Below are positions 24,601 through 33,000 of a stretch of 64,000 bases of DNA, in pieces (position 1 is the stretch's first letter; every line of letters begins with the position of its first letter). The position numbers were made by a program, and so were the translations under genes. The notes under the pieces are model-generated. The model ran no database searches. It saw only the letters and a list, made by a program, of their open reading frames with translations, and was not told the origin of the DNA. The DNA comes from Siphonodentalium dalli (taxonomy: Eukaryota > Mollusca > Scaphopoda > Gadilida > Siphonodentaliidae), in assembly GCA_032622095.1 (NCBI GenBank), contig CP136069.1, positions 67,293,319 to 67,357,318 of the forward strand. Direction: 5' to 3'.

Positions 24601-26240
24601 CCCAGATGGTGAATTTAGTGACGCTAGCGGCTATCCGCACGGCTGGCTATACCATCACTAAATTCACTCTCTGGTAATCTCATTCTGCATAGGCATCAAC
24701 TGCTATGGGAGACCTAGGATCAGATTGAAGTTCCACAGTTGATGTTGGTGATCTTCACCCATTAATCACCTCGTTTATGCAATTTATCTTCTGAAAATTA
24801 GGGGAAAAGAAACTGAACAGAAGGGAAAAAGTAACCAAAAACAATGTTAATTTTACCCTATAGATAGATACTTCCCAGAAGATGAAGCCTGATCAGAATG
24901 AGGTCCACAGAGGGTGAATTTAGTGACGCTAGCTCGCTGTGCCATTCAGGCTTGAGAATATCTGAATGATGTCCCCAGATTGTGAATTTAGTGACGCTAC
25001 CCCGCACAGCGGCAAATTCATCCTCTGGGGACCTCATTCTGTATGGCCTCATCTGCTATGGGAGACCTGGACTCATATTTAAATTCCCAGTTGGTGAAGA
25101 TTGTGATGTGCACCTATTGGGCACCTCGCCATTATGCAATGTGTTGTCGGCCAATTTTGTGATAAAGAGAAACTGAACTAAAATATAATAAGCAAATATT
25201 GTTTAAAAAATTGAACTTTTTAATTAATTGGTTTATGTTTATGTTGATTAAAATGTGAAGCATGTGGTCTCAGTCAAACCTGGATATAGTGTGTCTGACA
25301 TTCGTAGAATAAGGTCCCCTAAGGGTGAATTTAGTGGGGCTATCCCATACAGCGGGCTAGCATAACCAAATTCACCCTCTGGGAACCTGATTCTTCTTAG
25401 GCATCAACTTCTGGGAAGTATATATAGTCTCAAATTAACAATGGTTTTAGTTACTTTTCCACTAATTTGCAGAAGATAAAATGCATAATCGAGGTGACTA
25501 GTGGGTGAACATCACCAACTTAAACTGGATCTGGGGAGCCTCAATCTGATCGCAGGTCTCCGATTATCAGTTGAGCCCTAAGCAGAGTGAGGTTCCCCGA
25601 AGGGTGAATTTGGTGATGCTAGCTAGGTCTGCAGGATAGCATCACTAAATTCACCCTCTGGTGACCTCATTCTGAAAATAGTTGATTGCAGCTGGAGACT
25701 TTTTATTTGCTTTCACCATAGTTTTAATTATTTATACAGGTTTATGTGAAGAAATAACTCAATTAATATTTTTTATATTTTGATTTAAACTGTAATCATA
25801 TTAAACAAATCTTTAAAATTCTTTGTTTTGGTGGTTGTTGATGCACATTTTTATTTTATTTTTTACCTCTATTTTAAAGGTACTCAATCCGATCAGACGC
25901 TCCTAAATTACTATTTATTATTTATACAGGTTTATGTGAAGAAATAGCTCAATTTATATCTTTATATTTTGACTTAAACACATTTTTATTTTTATTTTTT
26001 ACCTCTATTTAAGTGACATGCCCGGCAATTACTCAAGCATAAAATTGATTATATTTATAATCATGATTTTATTGTTTATTTTCAGCTATAAACGGCGGAT
26101 ATTCTGACGTGATCAATTTAGACCTATGTCTAAATAACAAAATTGGATCTTACAGGCTCTGTGTTAATCCATTGCCGACTAACGGGGGAGACATGTGTCC
26201 CAATGGATTTGTGGACAGTACTCAGTTGGTCACCTGTTAG
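12632..26240 (+). CDS. Left-arm gene: secreted four-module TSP1-domain protein, 7 exons
   Basis: Exons 12,632-12,680, 15,025-15,153, 17,167-17,190, 18,444-18,638, 21,369-21,533, 23,194-23,349 and 26,086-26,240 add to 873 nt, a 290-residue protein. All introns are GT-AG and all split codons after base 1. Residues 1-30 form a signal peptide assembled across the first junction (hydrophobic FAVVIGVGLML). Residues 31-67 are a Pro/Gly/Arg-rich segment, followed by a Ser9-HEDSDEE acidic linker. Four cysteine-rich modules follow, one per exon. Module 2 (exon 5) is canonical TSP1, with WTSWSTCSVSCGDG and six Cys. Modules 1, 3 and 4 have four Cys each and lack some tryptophans. TSP1 domains bind glycosaminoglycans and matrix proteins, so a secreted matrix, adhesion or defence role is possible but not shown. 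Introns are full of hairpin repeats. The right-arm copy is nearly identical. Confidence 0.85.
12749..13403. mobile_element. TTAA-flanked MITE, 655 bp, in intron 1 (left)
   Basis: TTAA at 12,745-12,748 and 13,404-13,407 flank ends GGAGGCGCCC and GGGCGCCTCC. Inverted pairing extends inward over about 120 bp, including CCCTCACAATA/TATTGTGAGGG. Inside, AATGGCTGCCAAAAAA and its complement form a second, nested inverted repeat. TTAA duplication is characteristic of piggyBac and Kolobok families. No transposase. Confidence 0.75.
13404..15024 (+). other. Remainder of intron 1 (left)
   Basis: Contains ORFs at 13,999-14,271 and 14,149-14,460 on opposite strands, conserved only because the arm is duplicated. 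Degenerate tandem units around GTTCACAAACTGGGCC / GTTAGCAAACTAGGGCC with CCAGAGTTA occur at about 14,290-14,690. The right arm has one more such unit. No gene recognised. Confidence 0.4.
15025..15153 (+). CDS. Exon 2 (left): signal peptide core and Pro/Gly-rich segment
   Basis: Acceptor TTATTTCAG ends at 15,024 and donor GTGAGT starts at 15,154. The 129 nt give VIGVGLMLQACQS (end of the signal peptide, likely cleavage near A/C or S/H) and then a polar stretch RGLPGPHGQPRPDTDK. Identical to right-arm 61,126-61,254. Confidence 0.8.
15695..15975. mobile_element. MITE with internal hairpins, intron 2 (left)
   Basis: The ends CTTTAACCATTTCAT and ATGTAAGGGTTAAAG are inverted repeats. Inside are two stem-loops built on GCATTCTCTTATATA...TATATAAGAGAATGC; the one at about 15,856-15,922 is almost perfect. 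A related piece occurs at 24,240-24,345. The right-arm partner is 60,305-60,590. Confidence 0.55.
16745..16895 (+). repeat. Intronic dispersed repeat (TGGTCTATTATT family)
   Basis: Carries GGAATGGTCT(A/G)TTATT, then GCAGAAGGAGTCCTATTTAT or similar, and AAATGT(T/C)CAGATAATAAGTT. Similar blocks stand at 18,675-18,860, 19,640-19,850 and 23,385-23,565, with a fragment at 27,965-28,020. Right-arm partners include 53,140-53,300, 56,405-56,600, 57,365-57,545 and 59,385-59,520. Two copies lie 35-40 bp downstream of exon donors 4 and 6, so duplication of exon-plus-intron blocks is one possible origin. Confidence 0.55.
17167..17190 (+). CDS. Exon 3 (left): 24-nt micro-exon
   Basis: Between acceptor AATTTTTCAG (ends 17,166) and donor GTGAGT (17,191). 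It adds eight codons' worth (YKFLFDFG plus one base) and keeps phase 1 on both sides, so skipping it would keep the frame. Identical at right 59,092-59,115. It is supported by phase and splice signals only, with no domain. Confidence 0.65.
17273..17375. repeat. About 100-bp hairpin repeat (left-arm outlier copy)
   Basis: Half sequence GAATGAGGTCCCCAGAGGGT is followed by its inverse TTTGGGGACCTCATTC after a short GC-rich loop. First member of the family described at 22,150-29,225. It lies about 80 bp after exon 3. Confidence 0.75.
17700..18205. mobile_element. Palindromic CGGAACCGG MITE with adjoining partial copy (left, intron 3)
   Basis: 17,700-17,937 is an inverted repeat: CCCGGTCACTAACTCG ... 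GGATCCACCAGGTCCGG on the left and CCGGACCCGGTGGATCC ... CGAGTTAGTGACAGGGC on the right. An internal pair CTCCATATATGGA is present. 17,975-18,205 repeats its inner half. Mirrored at about 58,030-58,578 in the right arm. No coding. Confidence 0.65.
18444..18638 (+). CDS. Exon 4 (left): Ser/acidic linker and TSP1-like module 1
   Basis: The acceptor is TTTAAACAAAG (ends 18,443), a weak site chosen because it alone keeps the Cys-rich frame. The donor GTAAGA begins at 18,639. A (TTCAAG)4 hexamer run encodes Ser9, then HEDSDEE, then GWSYCMGVSECGRGLRYRKR and ECESRHVC: TSP1-like with four Cys and one Trp. The right arm has three hexamers (Ser7) and two silent changes. Confidence 0.8.
19880..20185 (+). 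repeat. CTTCGGGGGTAAA dispersed repeat, paired copies at 19,255 and 19,880
   Basis: Two direct copies about 0.6 kb apart in intron 4, each with CTTCGGGGGTAAA, GATTCGAGT/GACTCGAGT and AGCTCAGAGT. They are separated by the TGGTCTATTATT repeat. The same arrangement is present in the right arm at 56,040-57,000. Confidence 0.55.
20190..20697. repeat. 165-bp tandem repeat, three copies, left arm only
   Basis: The motif GGGCAGTAGC starts at 20,211, 20,377 and 20,542. Within each unit the block GCGCCTG(T/C)GG(C/A)GCATAA.ATACTATGGG occurs twice, so the unit is itself a diverged dimer. Because 165 is divisible by three, a 164-codon minus frame stays open across all copies. It is not a gene. The right arm has about 25 unrelated bases at the same point (near 56,010-56,030), so the array arose after the arms separated or was lost on one side. 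Confidence 0.85.
20703..20960 (+). repeat. AAAGGCCCA element, copy 3 (left arm, partial)
   Basis: Starts TTAAAGGCCCACTTAATTTT and retains about 260 bp similar to 7,138-7,400. The partner in the right arm is 55,720-55,995. Confidence 0.55.
21369..21533 (+). CDS. Exon 5 (left): canonical TSP1 module
   Basis: Acceptor TTTTCTTTTCAG ends at 21,368 and donor GTAAGTT starts at 21,534. It encodes EWTSWSTCSVSCGDGTTTRT and five downstream elements of the fold, with six Cys in the usual TSP1 spacing (C147, C151, C162, C169, C181 and C186 of the protein). The W-x-x-W-x-x-C and CSxxCG-x-G motifs are complete. It differs from the right copy by Phe/Val at exon position 3 and Gly/Ala near the end. Confidence 0.9.
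22690..23160. repeat. About 155-bp tandem repeat, three copies, just before exon 6 (left)
   Basis: Degenerate units at about 22,690-22,846, 22,847-22,998 and 22,999-23,160. Each begins CGGCACACCCTACA or similar, passes through TAGAT(A/G)GGAGCT and CGATGAAAAACATG, and ends CAGCCATCTTGGA(T/C). The last unit ends 33 bp before the exon 6 acceptor. Mirrored at about 53,535-54,015. Confidence 0.7.
23194..23349 (+). CDS. Exon 6 (left): TSP1-like module 3
   Basis: Acceptor TTATTTACTTAG ends at 23,193 and donor GTGAGT starts at 23,350. It encodes GPEYGNWTEFSDCEDDLIRR, YRYCMHDSCSGGYRQ and ETQPC. This is a TSP1 layout (W, then C, then R-x-R-x-C) with four Cys and one Trp. It differs from the right copy at one residue (Gln versus Pro after QPC) and three silent sites. 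Confidence 0.85.
26086..26240 (+). CDS. Exon 7 (left): terminal TSP1-like module and stop
   Basis: Acceptor TTTATTTTCAG ends at 26,085. The exon encodes INGGYSDVINLDLCLNNKIG, SYRLCVNPLPTNGGDMC and TQLVTC. The C-x-NP-x-P-x-NGG-x-x-C ending is typical of TSP1, while the usual tryptophans are replaced. The TAG at 26,238-26,240 is the first triplet of an inserted MITE. Before that insertion the frame would have run five codons further (TTQFD) to TAG at 26,411. Right copy: Arg to Met once. Confidence 0.85.
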
Positions 26241-26386
26241 TCCAACAAATTAGACGATTCGGATTAAGACCTATTTTAATATTTGGACATTTATGTGGCC
26301 TTAATCCCTCATTAAGGGTTAAGATAATCGTAAATGTCCAAATATGAAAATATATCTTAACCCGAATTGTCTAATTTGTTGGACTA
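26238..26386. mobile_element. 149-bp MITE that supplies the gene's stop codon (left)
   Basis: Ends TAGTCCAACAAATTAGAC and its complement, with about 32 bp of near-perfect terminal inverted repeat. It is flanked by the 9-bp duplication GTCACCTGT (26,229-26,237 and 26,387-26,395). A second inverted pair (TTTGGACATTTA) lies inside. A 9-bp duplication is usual for Mutator-like elements. The same element with the same duplications is at 48,922-49,070, so it was inserted before the arms duplicated. Confidence 0.85.
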
Positions 26387-28160
26387 GTCACCTGTACTAC
26401 TCAATTCGATTAGTTTATTCTCTTAAAAACTCATATTATACAGTTTCATGAGTATTGACTCTTAGTTCATGAGATAGAAAATGGAAAATTGACTTTGTTG
26501 CACCGCAGGGGTAGGCAAATGTTTTTTTTTATGTCTATGGAAAGCTTTATAGCTTCAGGAATACAATTTGACTTGTTGGCCTTGATAAAAAGTGTCCGTT
26601 TGGCCGGATAATATGATGACTCAATCGCTCCTTTGTAACAATTATTAGGACTAATTGAATGCCAATTGAGTTCCATGTTATGTGCGGGCATGATTAATCA
26701 TTCGTGTGGATCGGAATATCTTAAATCGTCACAAAAACAAACATATTTAAATGATACCGAATTAGTGCGACACTGATTTTGATTTTTGTGAAGTGTTATT
26801 TTGGAATATCCCTCTTATATCAAATTTATAAAAGAATAATATCCACATCTAACTATTATAGCTAAATGTAACTACATATAGTCGAGTTCACGATATGCCT
26901 GACCTGTCTATCTAAACCAAGCAAAATGAAATTGGTCTGGCCTAATGAGGTCATAAACTCATTGTCAAAAGGCCTTGATATAGTGTATCTGTCATTTGCA
27001 GGATGAGATCCACAGAGGGTGAATATAGTGACACTACCGTGCATATCGGGCTAGCATAACTAAATTCACCCTCTGGGGACCTCATTCTGCTTAGGCCTCA
27101 TCTTCTGGGAAGTATATATAGTCTCAAATTAGCATTTTCCCTTCTGTTTAATTTCTATAACACATAATTTGCAATATATAAAATGCATAATGGAGGTGAC
27201 TAAATTAATGGTGACTATTTTTGACTATAATAATTGTTGATTTAGTTTGAACAAATATTGAGAATATGAATATGGAATTTTGAACCCGTTGACAAAAGAG
27301 TCTTGAGTAAATTGTATGGTTTATTTATAGCACATTATGGAGTATTTTTATGATAAATTTTGTACATTCTGAATGGTATTAACAATGAGATCCTATGTAC
27401 ACAGGTGTGTTTAGATATCCACACTATATACATACACATAACTTACATGATATATTAGGTGTATATGAACAGTGACAAGCCTTGAAATAGTGTGTCTGTC
27501 ATTTGCATATTGAGGTCCACAGAGGGTGAAATTAGTGATGCTAAACCGCACAGCGGGCTAACATCACCGAACTCACCCTCTGGGGACCTCGTTCTTCTTG
27601 GGCCTCAACTTCTGGGAAGTATCTATAGCCTCAAATTAATGTTGTGTTTAGTTACTTTTCCCCTTCTAGTCAGTTTTTATATCCCAAAATTTGCAGAAGA
27701 TAAAATGCATAATCGAGGTGACTAATGGGTGAACATCACCAACTTAAACTGGGGAACTTTGGTGATGCTAGTCCAGCATGTGTGATAGCGTCACTAAACT
27801 AACCCTCTGGGGACCTCATTCTGCAAATGAGACACACTATTTCAAGGCTTAAGCAGGGATATGGTGAAGGATACATGTATTTGCTGAATCTTATACATTA
27901 AAAAAAATTAAAAAAATAATAATTGATTTGTTGTTCTCAAAATCCCTGTTATGGTTTTTCACCCCTTTCTTTACAAAATGGATTCTCCCATTATTGTAAT
28001 GGTCTATTACTGTTCTGGATGGCTATAGAATCACCAAATTCATCCTCTTTGGACCTCATTCTGCATGGCCTCATCTGCTGTGGGAGACCTAGACTCATAT
28101 TTAAGTTCCCAGATGGAGAATATTAGTCAAGACCGTGTTTTCGGTGTTCGCTTTTGTTAA

Positions 28161-28890
28161 AGGGGGACTGCACACTAAATCCGGTCATATATGGGACCAT
28201 CTCCTTCTATACTTCTATACAGAATATGTGCAACAAATGTAGGAATTTGAGCCATGGATGAGTGCAAAATACACTCGTGTGCTCTATGAACGATGCAAAC
28301 AACATGGTAATTATAATGAAAATGAGTTTATGTGGAGCTCCGTGGTCCGGTGGTTAGCGCGTTGGACTTGTCTTCGCTGTCAACACAGCGAGGCGAGTTC
28401 GCGGCTGGCTGGTGGTCTGTTATGAGTTTCCACACAGCAGTGGCTTGGCCGACTTGAGCGATGTGCAATTGTTGGATTGTACACTGTTTGAATCTCGCGC
28501 CAAGTTGTGACCCTTGAGCAAGGTCGCTCGTACTGTGTCTGCTTTGCACCACCCATGCATTACAAGGGTGAAAGATCTTGTCAGTATGCTAGCCATATGG
28601 TATCCTCGCATACTCCCGGCTGTACCTCCCCCTGTCCCCGGGGAGCAGTAGATGGTTACTGAATGTTCAGGCTCATCAGGGTAATAATTGTAAAACTTTG
28701 AGCGCTTTGGGCCTCATGGGAAAGGCGCTTTACAAATGCTATACATTATTATTATAATTACCAGGTTGTTTACATTGTTCGTAGAGCACATTCGTATATT
28801 TTGCACTAATACTTGGCTCAATTTCATTCATTTGTTTCATATGATATGAGATGGAGCCATGAATGGCCGGATTTAGTGTACAGTACGTCT
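28161..28890. mobile_element. TTAA-flanked palindromic MITE split by a SINE (left)
   Basis: TTAA at 28,157-28,160 and 28,891-28,894. The left end AGGGGGACTGCACACTAAAT pairs with the right end ATTTAGTGTACAGTACGTCT. Inverted homology continues for about 170 bp per side (GCAAAATACAC...GTGCTCTATGAACGAT on the left). The SINE at 28,333-28,752 sits at the centre. piggyBac/Kolobok-type target site. Confidence 0.75.
28333..28752 (+). mobile_element. tRNA-derived SINE (left)
   Basis: The 5' end GTGGTCCGGTGGTTAGCGCG resembles a tRNA with an A box, and GCGAGTTCGCGG about 50 bp later resembles a B box. The 3' end is GGAAAGGCGCTTTACAAATG followed by an ATT-rich tail (TTATTATTATAATT). It is not a functional tRNA: no acceptor stem pairing and the body is far too long. 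Transcription would be by RNA polymerase III if active. Confidence 0.65.
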
Positions 28891-29599
28891 TTAACCGTCC
28901 GTTCACGAAGAAATCAAGAATGAGGATTCAATACACCAAATTAGATGAAATTTAAATGTACGACTAACATGCTTTACATGTATTCTCCACCTTGAAAGAA
29001 ATTAATGAAAATGAATTTCAATAACATATTAATTATACCAGTGAACAGCTTACACGTATGTGCGAGTCTATTGACTATAACTACAGGGCCGTAATCAGGC
29101 CTGACAATATGGTGCCGGATATATGTAGAATGAGGTCCCCATTGGGTGAATTTAGCGACTGAGCTATGTTATACGTACAATGAGCTAGCATCACTAAATT
29201 CACCCTCTGTGGACTTCATTCTGTTTGGCCTCATCTGGTATGGGAGACCAAGACACAGATTCCAAGGTACTCAAGCCGATCAGACGGTCCCCATATCATC
29301 AAGATACAACAACAACAACAGCATTTCTTCAAAATACGCTTTAGTTATCAGAATCGATTAAGTGCTAACCACTGTCAACTATGATACAACATTTCTCAAA
29401 ACGTGTTATTAATCAACATATTGTTCAATTAAATATAGCCGTAAAATCACTTGAGTATCACGAAATTTGGCCGTATTACCATTTGATTTTAGAGTTATCC
29501 ATCTTCACTGCAATTTTGCCCGAGACCGTCCGTTTCTATGCAACAGATAATTACACATCTCGAGATTCACAAACTTCAAAAATCGATATCTGATCACCA

Positions 29600-30058
29600 G
29601 AGACAGGGGGGTTTGGGGGTGTCTCAACCCACCCAAAACTTTGGTCAAAAGTTTCAACAGTTGGAAATTTCATACCTGCCAAAACATTAGTTGGAAATTT
29701 CACACCAACAATAGGTTGAAAATGTTCTTGTAGTTTGATTTTCAAACAATTTATTGGAGGGGGGGGGGGGGGGGGGGTAATTGTTTTTGGACCAATATTT
29801 TCCTATTTTTGGTCAAAATTTTGGACTGAAATGGTCATCAGTTGGAAATTTTCCAACCTTTGGGGGGGGGGGTGACAGGTTGGAAATTTTCAACACTTGG
29901 AAAGCTTGTGTCCTGGTCCCTCTCCCGTGGCCAGTCAAAAACTGCTACTTAATTTAAGAAAACAATATTGTCATACATTTGATCAACATTGGAATTGTTA
30001 TCAGTTGGAAATTTTCCAACCTAAGTGGGGGTGTTAGGTTTGAAATTTCCAACTCTAG
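29600..30058 (+). repeat. AGTTGGAAATTTCCAAC dispersed repeat (left)
   Basis: Multiple GTTGGAAATTT and TTTCCAACC motifs, poly-G runs near 29,758-29,777 and 29,863, and two sub-blocks with AACTGCTACTTAATTTAAGA and GGTCATCAGTTGG. It is related to 31,560-31,650, 37,230-37,280, 38,440-38,700 and 41,150-41,330. It is the target DNA of the 2.6-kb element that follows. Confidence 0.6.
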
Positions 30059-33000
30059 CACTGTGTGGGAACTGTTAAATCGGAAGTCGTTCTATCGCCG
30101 GTTTGTGATGTTTTTTGACTGATTTGTGACGGTTCCTTATGATCGAATTATAAATTTTCGCGACTTTTTGACAGTTAAAACGGAATTTTGGAGCCACCTA
30201 TCTGATAATTCGATTATTTTTTCCATTCCCCGCAAAATCGGTGGCCCTAACGAGCGTAATAATAACGAAAATGGCATTGTGCGAGTTATAACAACGAAGA
30301 AAACCGCGAATTTTGATATTTGTATGGGTTCTCTCCTGATCGAGTCGGTTCTCTCCCCATTTAATCGGTTTTATACGGGTAATACTATGGCTAATATATG
30401 GCAGGATAATGGTTCAAACTAACCATGTCGTGAAATTAACCAAAGATAAACACAACACAATATGCATTAAGTTGAAATTTGCACCAATTGTCATCAATTT
30501 CTATTAATTACACTGCATTTCTATGCTTATTCAATAACCTGTGTTACGCCTTTCAAAATTCACCAAGTCGCCAGAGAGTTTGAAAAATAACGCGTTTTGC
30601 AGGCTCAACATTGCCATGAGTCAATAGCCGGTTAACTATAGTGTAATTTCATAGCGCTGGACTTCGGAAAGCGTGAGCAAAGACGGGATATATAGAGTTA
30701 TCTGTCTTGTATTTTATGTTGTCTATTTTCGTAGACGCATTTTAATCAGCAAAAAGCAAAAAAATAAGACGTTAGAAGTTCGTTGACATCCATACATTCT
30801 TCTGATTGCGCAATTTATGAAGTTTATGTTGGGCATCCGCTTGCTGGATGCTGATTATATAGGTTAGGTGCTAGAATTCGTTATTTTCTTCATCGCACTT
30901 GTTCTGCTGTTCGGGATTATCTGACCGGCAATCTCTCAGGGTTTGTTCTAACTTCTAAGTCTCTAGACAGTGAAGCCATGCCACTCAGTTCATGTTAAGA
31001 GATACATGATTACAACCAATCTTTCAATTAATTGTAACCACTCGCCTGTAAGAGAGAATAATTGTTTTACACTAGTAAAGGCTATCTTTTGATGAAGTGA
31101 AAGCAAAAATTATTTGGTCACCCGCCTTTGACTTACTATAGAAGTCGCCCCGAACATGCAAGACCACCCCCGGAGCAACTGGTCTTGGGCATGAGTAGTC
31201 ACGCATTCTCAGGGATATTCCTGAATGTAAATACGGGTACAAATACTAAACCTTTAAAAGTAACCCAGTCAGCCAATGGAAGTTTTACAAAATCATGTGA
31301 CTATTGGTCAAAAGAGTACAAGTGAAGGCGGGCCCATGTGATGTCGACCCCATATGAAGACCCAAATACAAAGACGACCCGACGCGAAGTCGACCTGAGA
31401 GAAGTCGGCCCCGATGATTAGATAGGAATTGAATATTGTTATTATTTTAAATGAGCGCGCGGACAATTACAATTTAAATGAACACATTATTACTACAATG
31501 TGTGTATGTACATAAGGAGGGACTTTCCTCAGTCATTGTTGTAAAATCAAACAAGGGGAACAATTTCAACATATTGTTGGTGTGAAATTTCCAACCAATC
31601 TAGTGTAAGGTATGAAATTTGTAGCTGTTGAAAAATTTGACCAAAGTTTGGGGCATACACCAATTAAGCACCACTCCCTGTCCAAGCCCTACCCCCTCTC
31701 ACCACGCATATTCCTCGACCACGCCATAACATATCAATGATTCAGTTGAACGTGATTTCATAAGATATGTTCATGTCTGGGCGACGAACATGCGTAAATG
31801 TCCCCTAGGCTGGACTTTCGAGGAAGAAATATGTTGGTGCTGGCATCGAAACATTGTCCCACCTGGATATTTCAATAATGGCGCTGTATTAATTAAATGA
31901 ATATAACATCTCATAATCTCCTGAGAGTAGATTTCCAATGGTATTTATATAGGCAGACATGATTATGATATTATACCCCTCGGGACGTTCAATATTTGGT
32001 TTCTGCCAATTATTGCCACTTACTATTTTTATTAGGTACTAGCAGGGTTACCCGGCGTTGCCCAGGTTAATGTATGCTGTGGATATTTGTTGGGAATAGA
32101 GAATGCTCTTGCTTAAAGTATTATACGTTTTCTCATAAATTGTATATTCAAATAGCATGACACAACATGATTATTAGTCATGGAATATAAGTAGTGGCTC
32201 ACCTTGTCAATTGTCATCCTGTTTATCGCGATTAATCCGTTCCACCAATAATGAAGTATTTATTTATTTACAATTGCGTATACATTAGACGTTATAATAT
32301 GATACATGAACATCATAAACACATTAGTTCGATAAAAGATGATAATTGGGTTTTACATATTGAGATGTATCAATCAATCTAGTGGGTTGGACTAAGATCT
32401 CGAGGACACCTGGCTATCATATCTCCATGAAGATATAGATGTTTCAAAGAAATTTCCAGGTGCTCATCTGTTCATGGTGCTATATATTGGCTAAATATTC
32501 TTAGTTCAAACGAAATGTTGCTGCGCAGATATATCACCTACATGTGACAGACACAGAGCGAGATTTTGAGTTCTTTATGTCAGTCGATGAGTCTGTTCTA
32601 AAACCCTTGTCAGATGTCAGTATTGGTAGGATCCTGAAAAGTCTTGTGCTACTAACTGCATTTTCTTGTATATCAGAAGAAACTATATTTGACTGCACAC
32701 TGTGACCACTCTTTTTGAACAGGCCTTCCATATCTCTTGACAAATTGTAACTTTTTGTGGAAACTGTATTGAATGGAACAGACTAAATTTTTATATTATA
32801 TATATGCAATCCTCTGACGGTTCGAGGTCTCTCAGTTTGCACGAACTTGAATATATGTATCTCTTCAATAGAATGATAAATATACGTTTAATGCTTCTTC
32901 TAGTTATCTCTTTTTGTTAGCTTATTGTGTGAATGCTTTGATTGCCATTCCCATATAAATATGACTGTTAACAAAATATAATTGTTCAAGTGTCTTATGT

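Larger units (their letters stand above)
22150..29225. repeat. Cluster of about 100-bp hairpin repeats (left arm)
   Basis: Each full unit is an inverted repeat: AGAATGAGGTCCCCAGAGGG TGAATTTAGTGACGCTAGC (in two parts), a short GC-rich loop, then the complement ending CCTCATTCT. Full or nearly full units lie at about 22,150-22,250, 22,455-22,537, 23,607-23,685, 24,590-24,690, 24,961-25,046, 25,303-25,395, 25,585-25,673, 26,997-27,092, 27,505-27,597 and 29,125-29,225. Half units lie near 21,256, 24,400, 24,894, 27,760 and 28,030. Between them a second block recurs in both orientations (CTTCTGGGAAGTAT ... GATAAAATGCATAATCGAGG ... GGGTGAACATCACC), so pairs of hairpins bound a composite element. 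Outer flanks often read GTGTGTCTG(A/T)CATTTGC. Confidence 0.8.

Noticed and set aside
28333-28420. A tRNA gene
   Set aside because: A/B-box-like words are present but there is no acceptor stem and no sharp 3' end; a SINE explains it.
17270-29225. CRISPR-like array from regularly repeated hairpins
   Set aside because: Units are about 100 bp, unevenly spaced, in introns of a eukaryotic gene, and the DNA between them is itself repetitive.
30126-30422. 98-codon ORF almost identical in both arms
   Set aside because: Identity is that of the arms in general; no family recognised and it lies inside a non-autonomous transposon.
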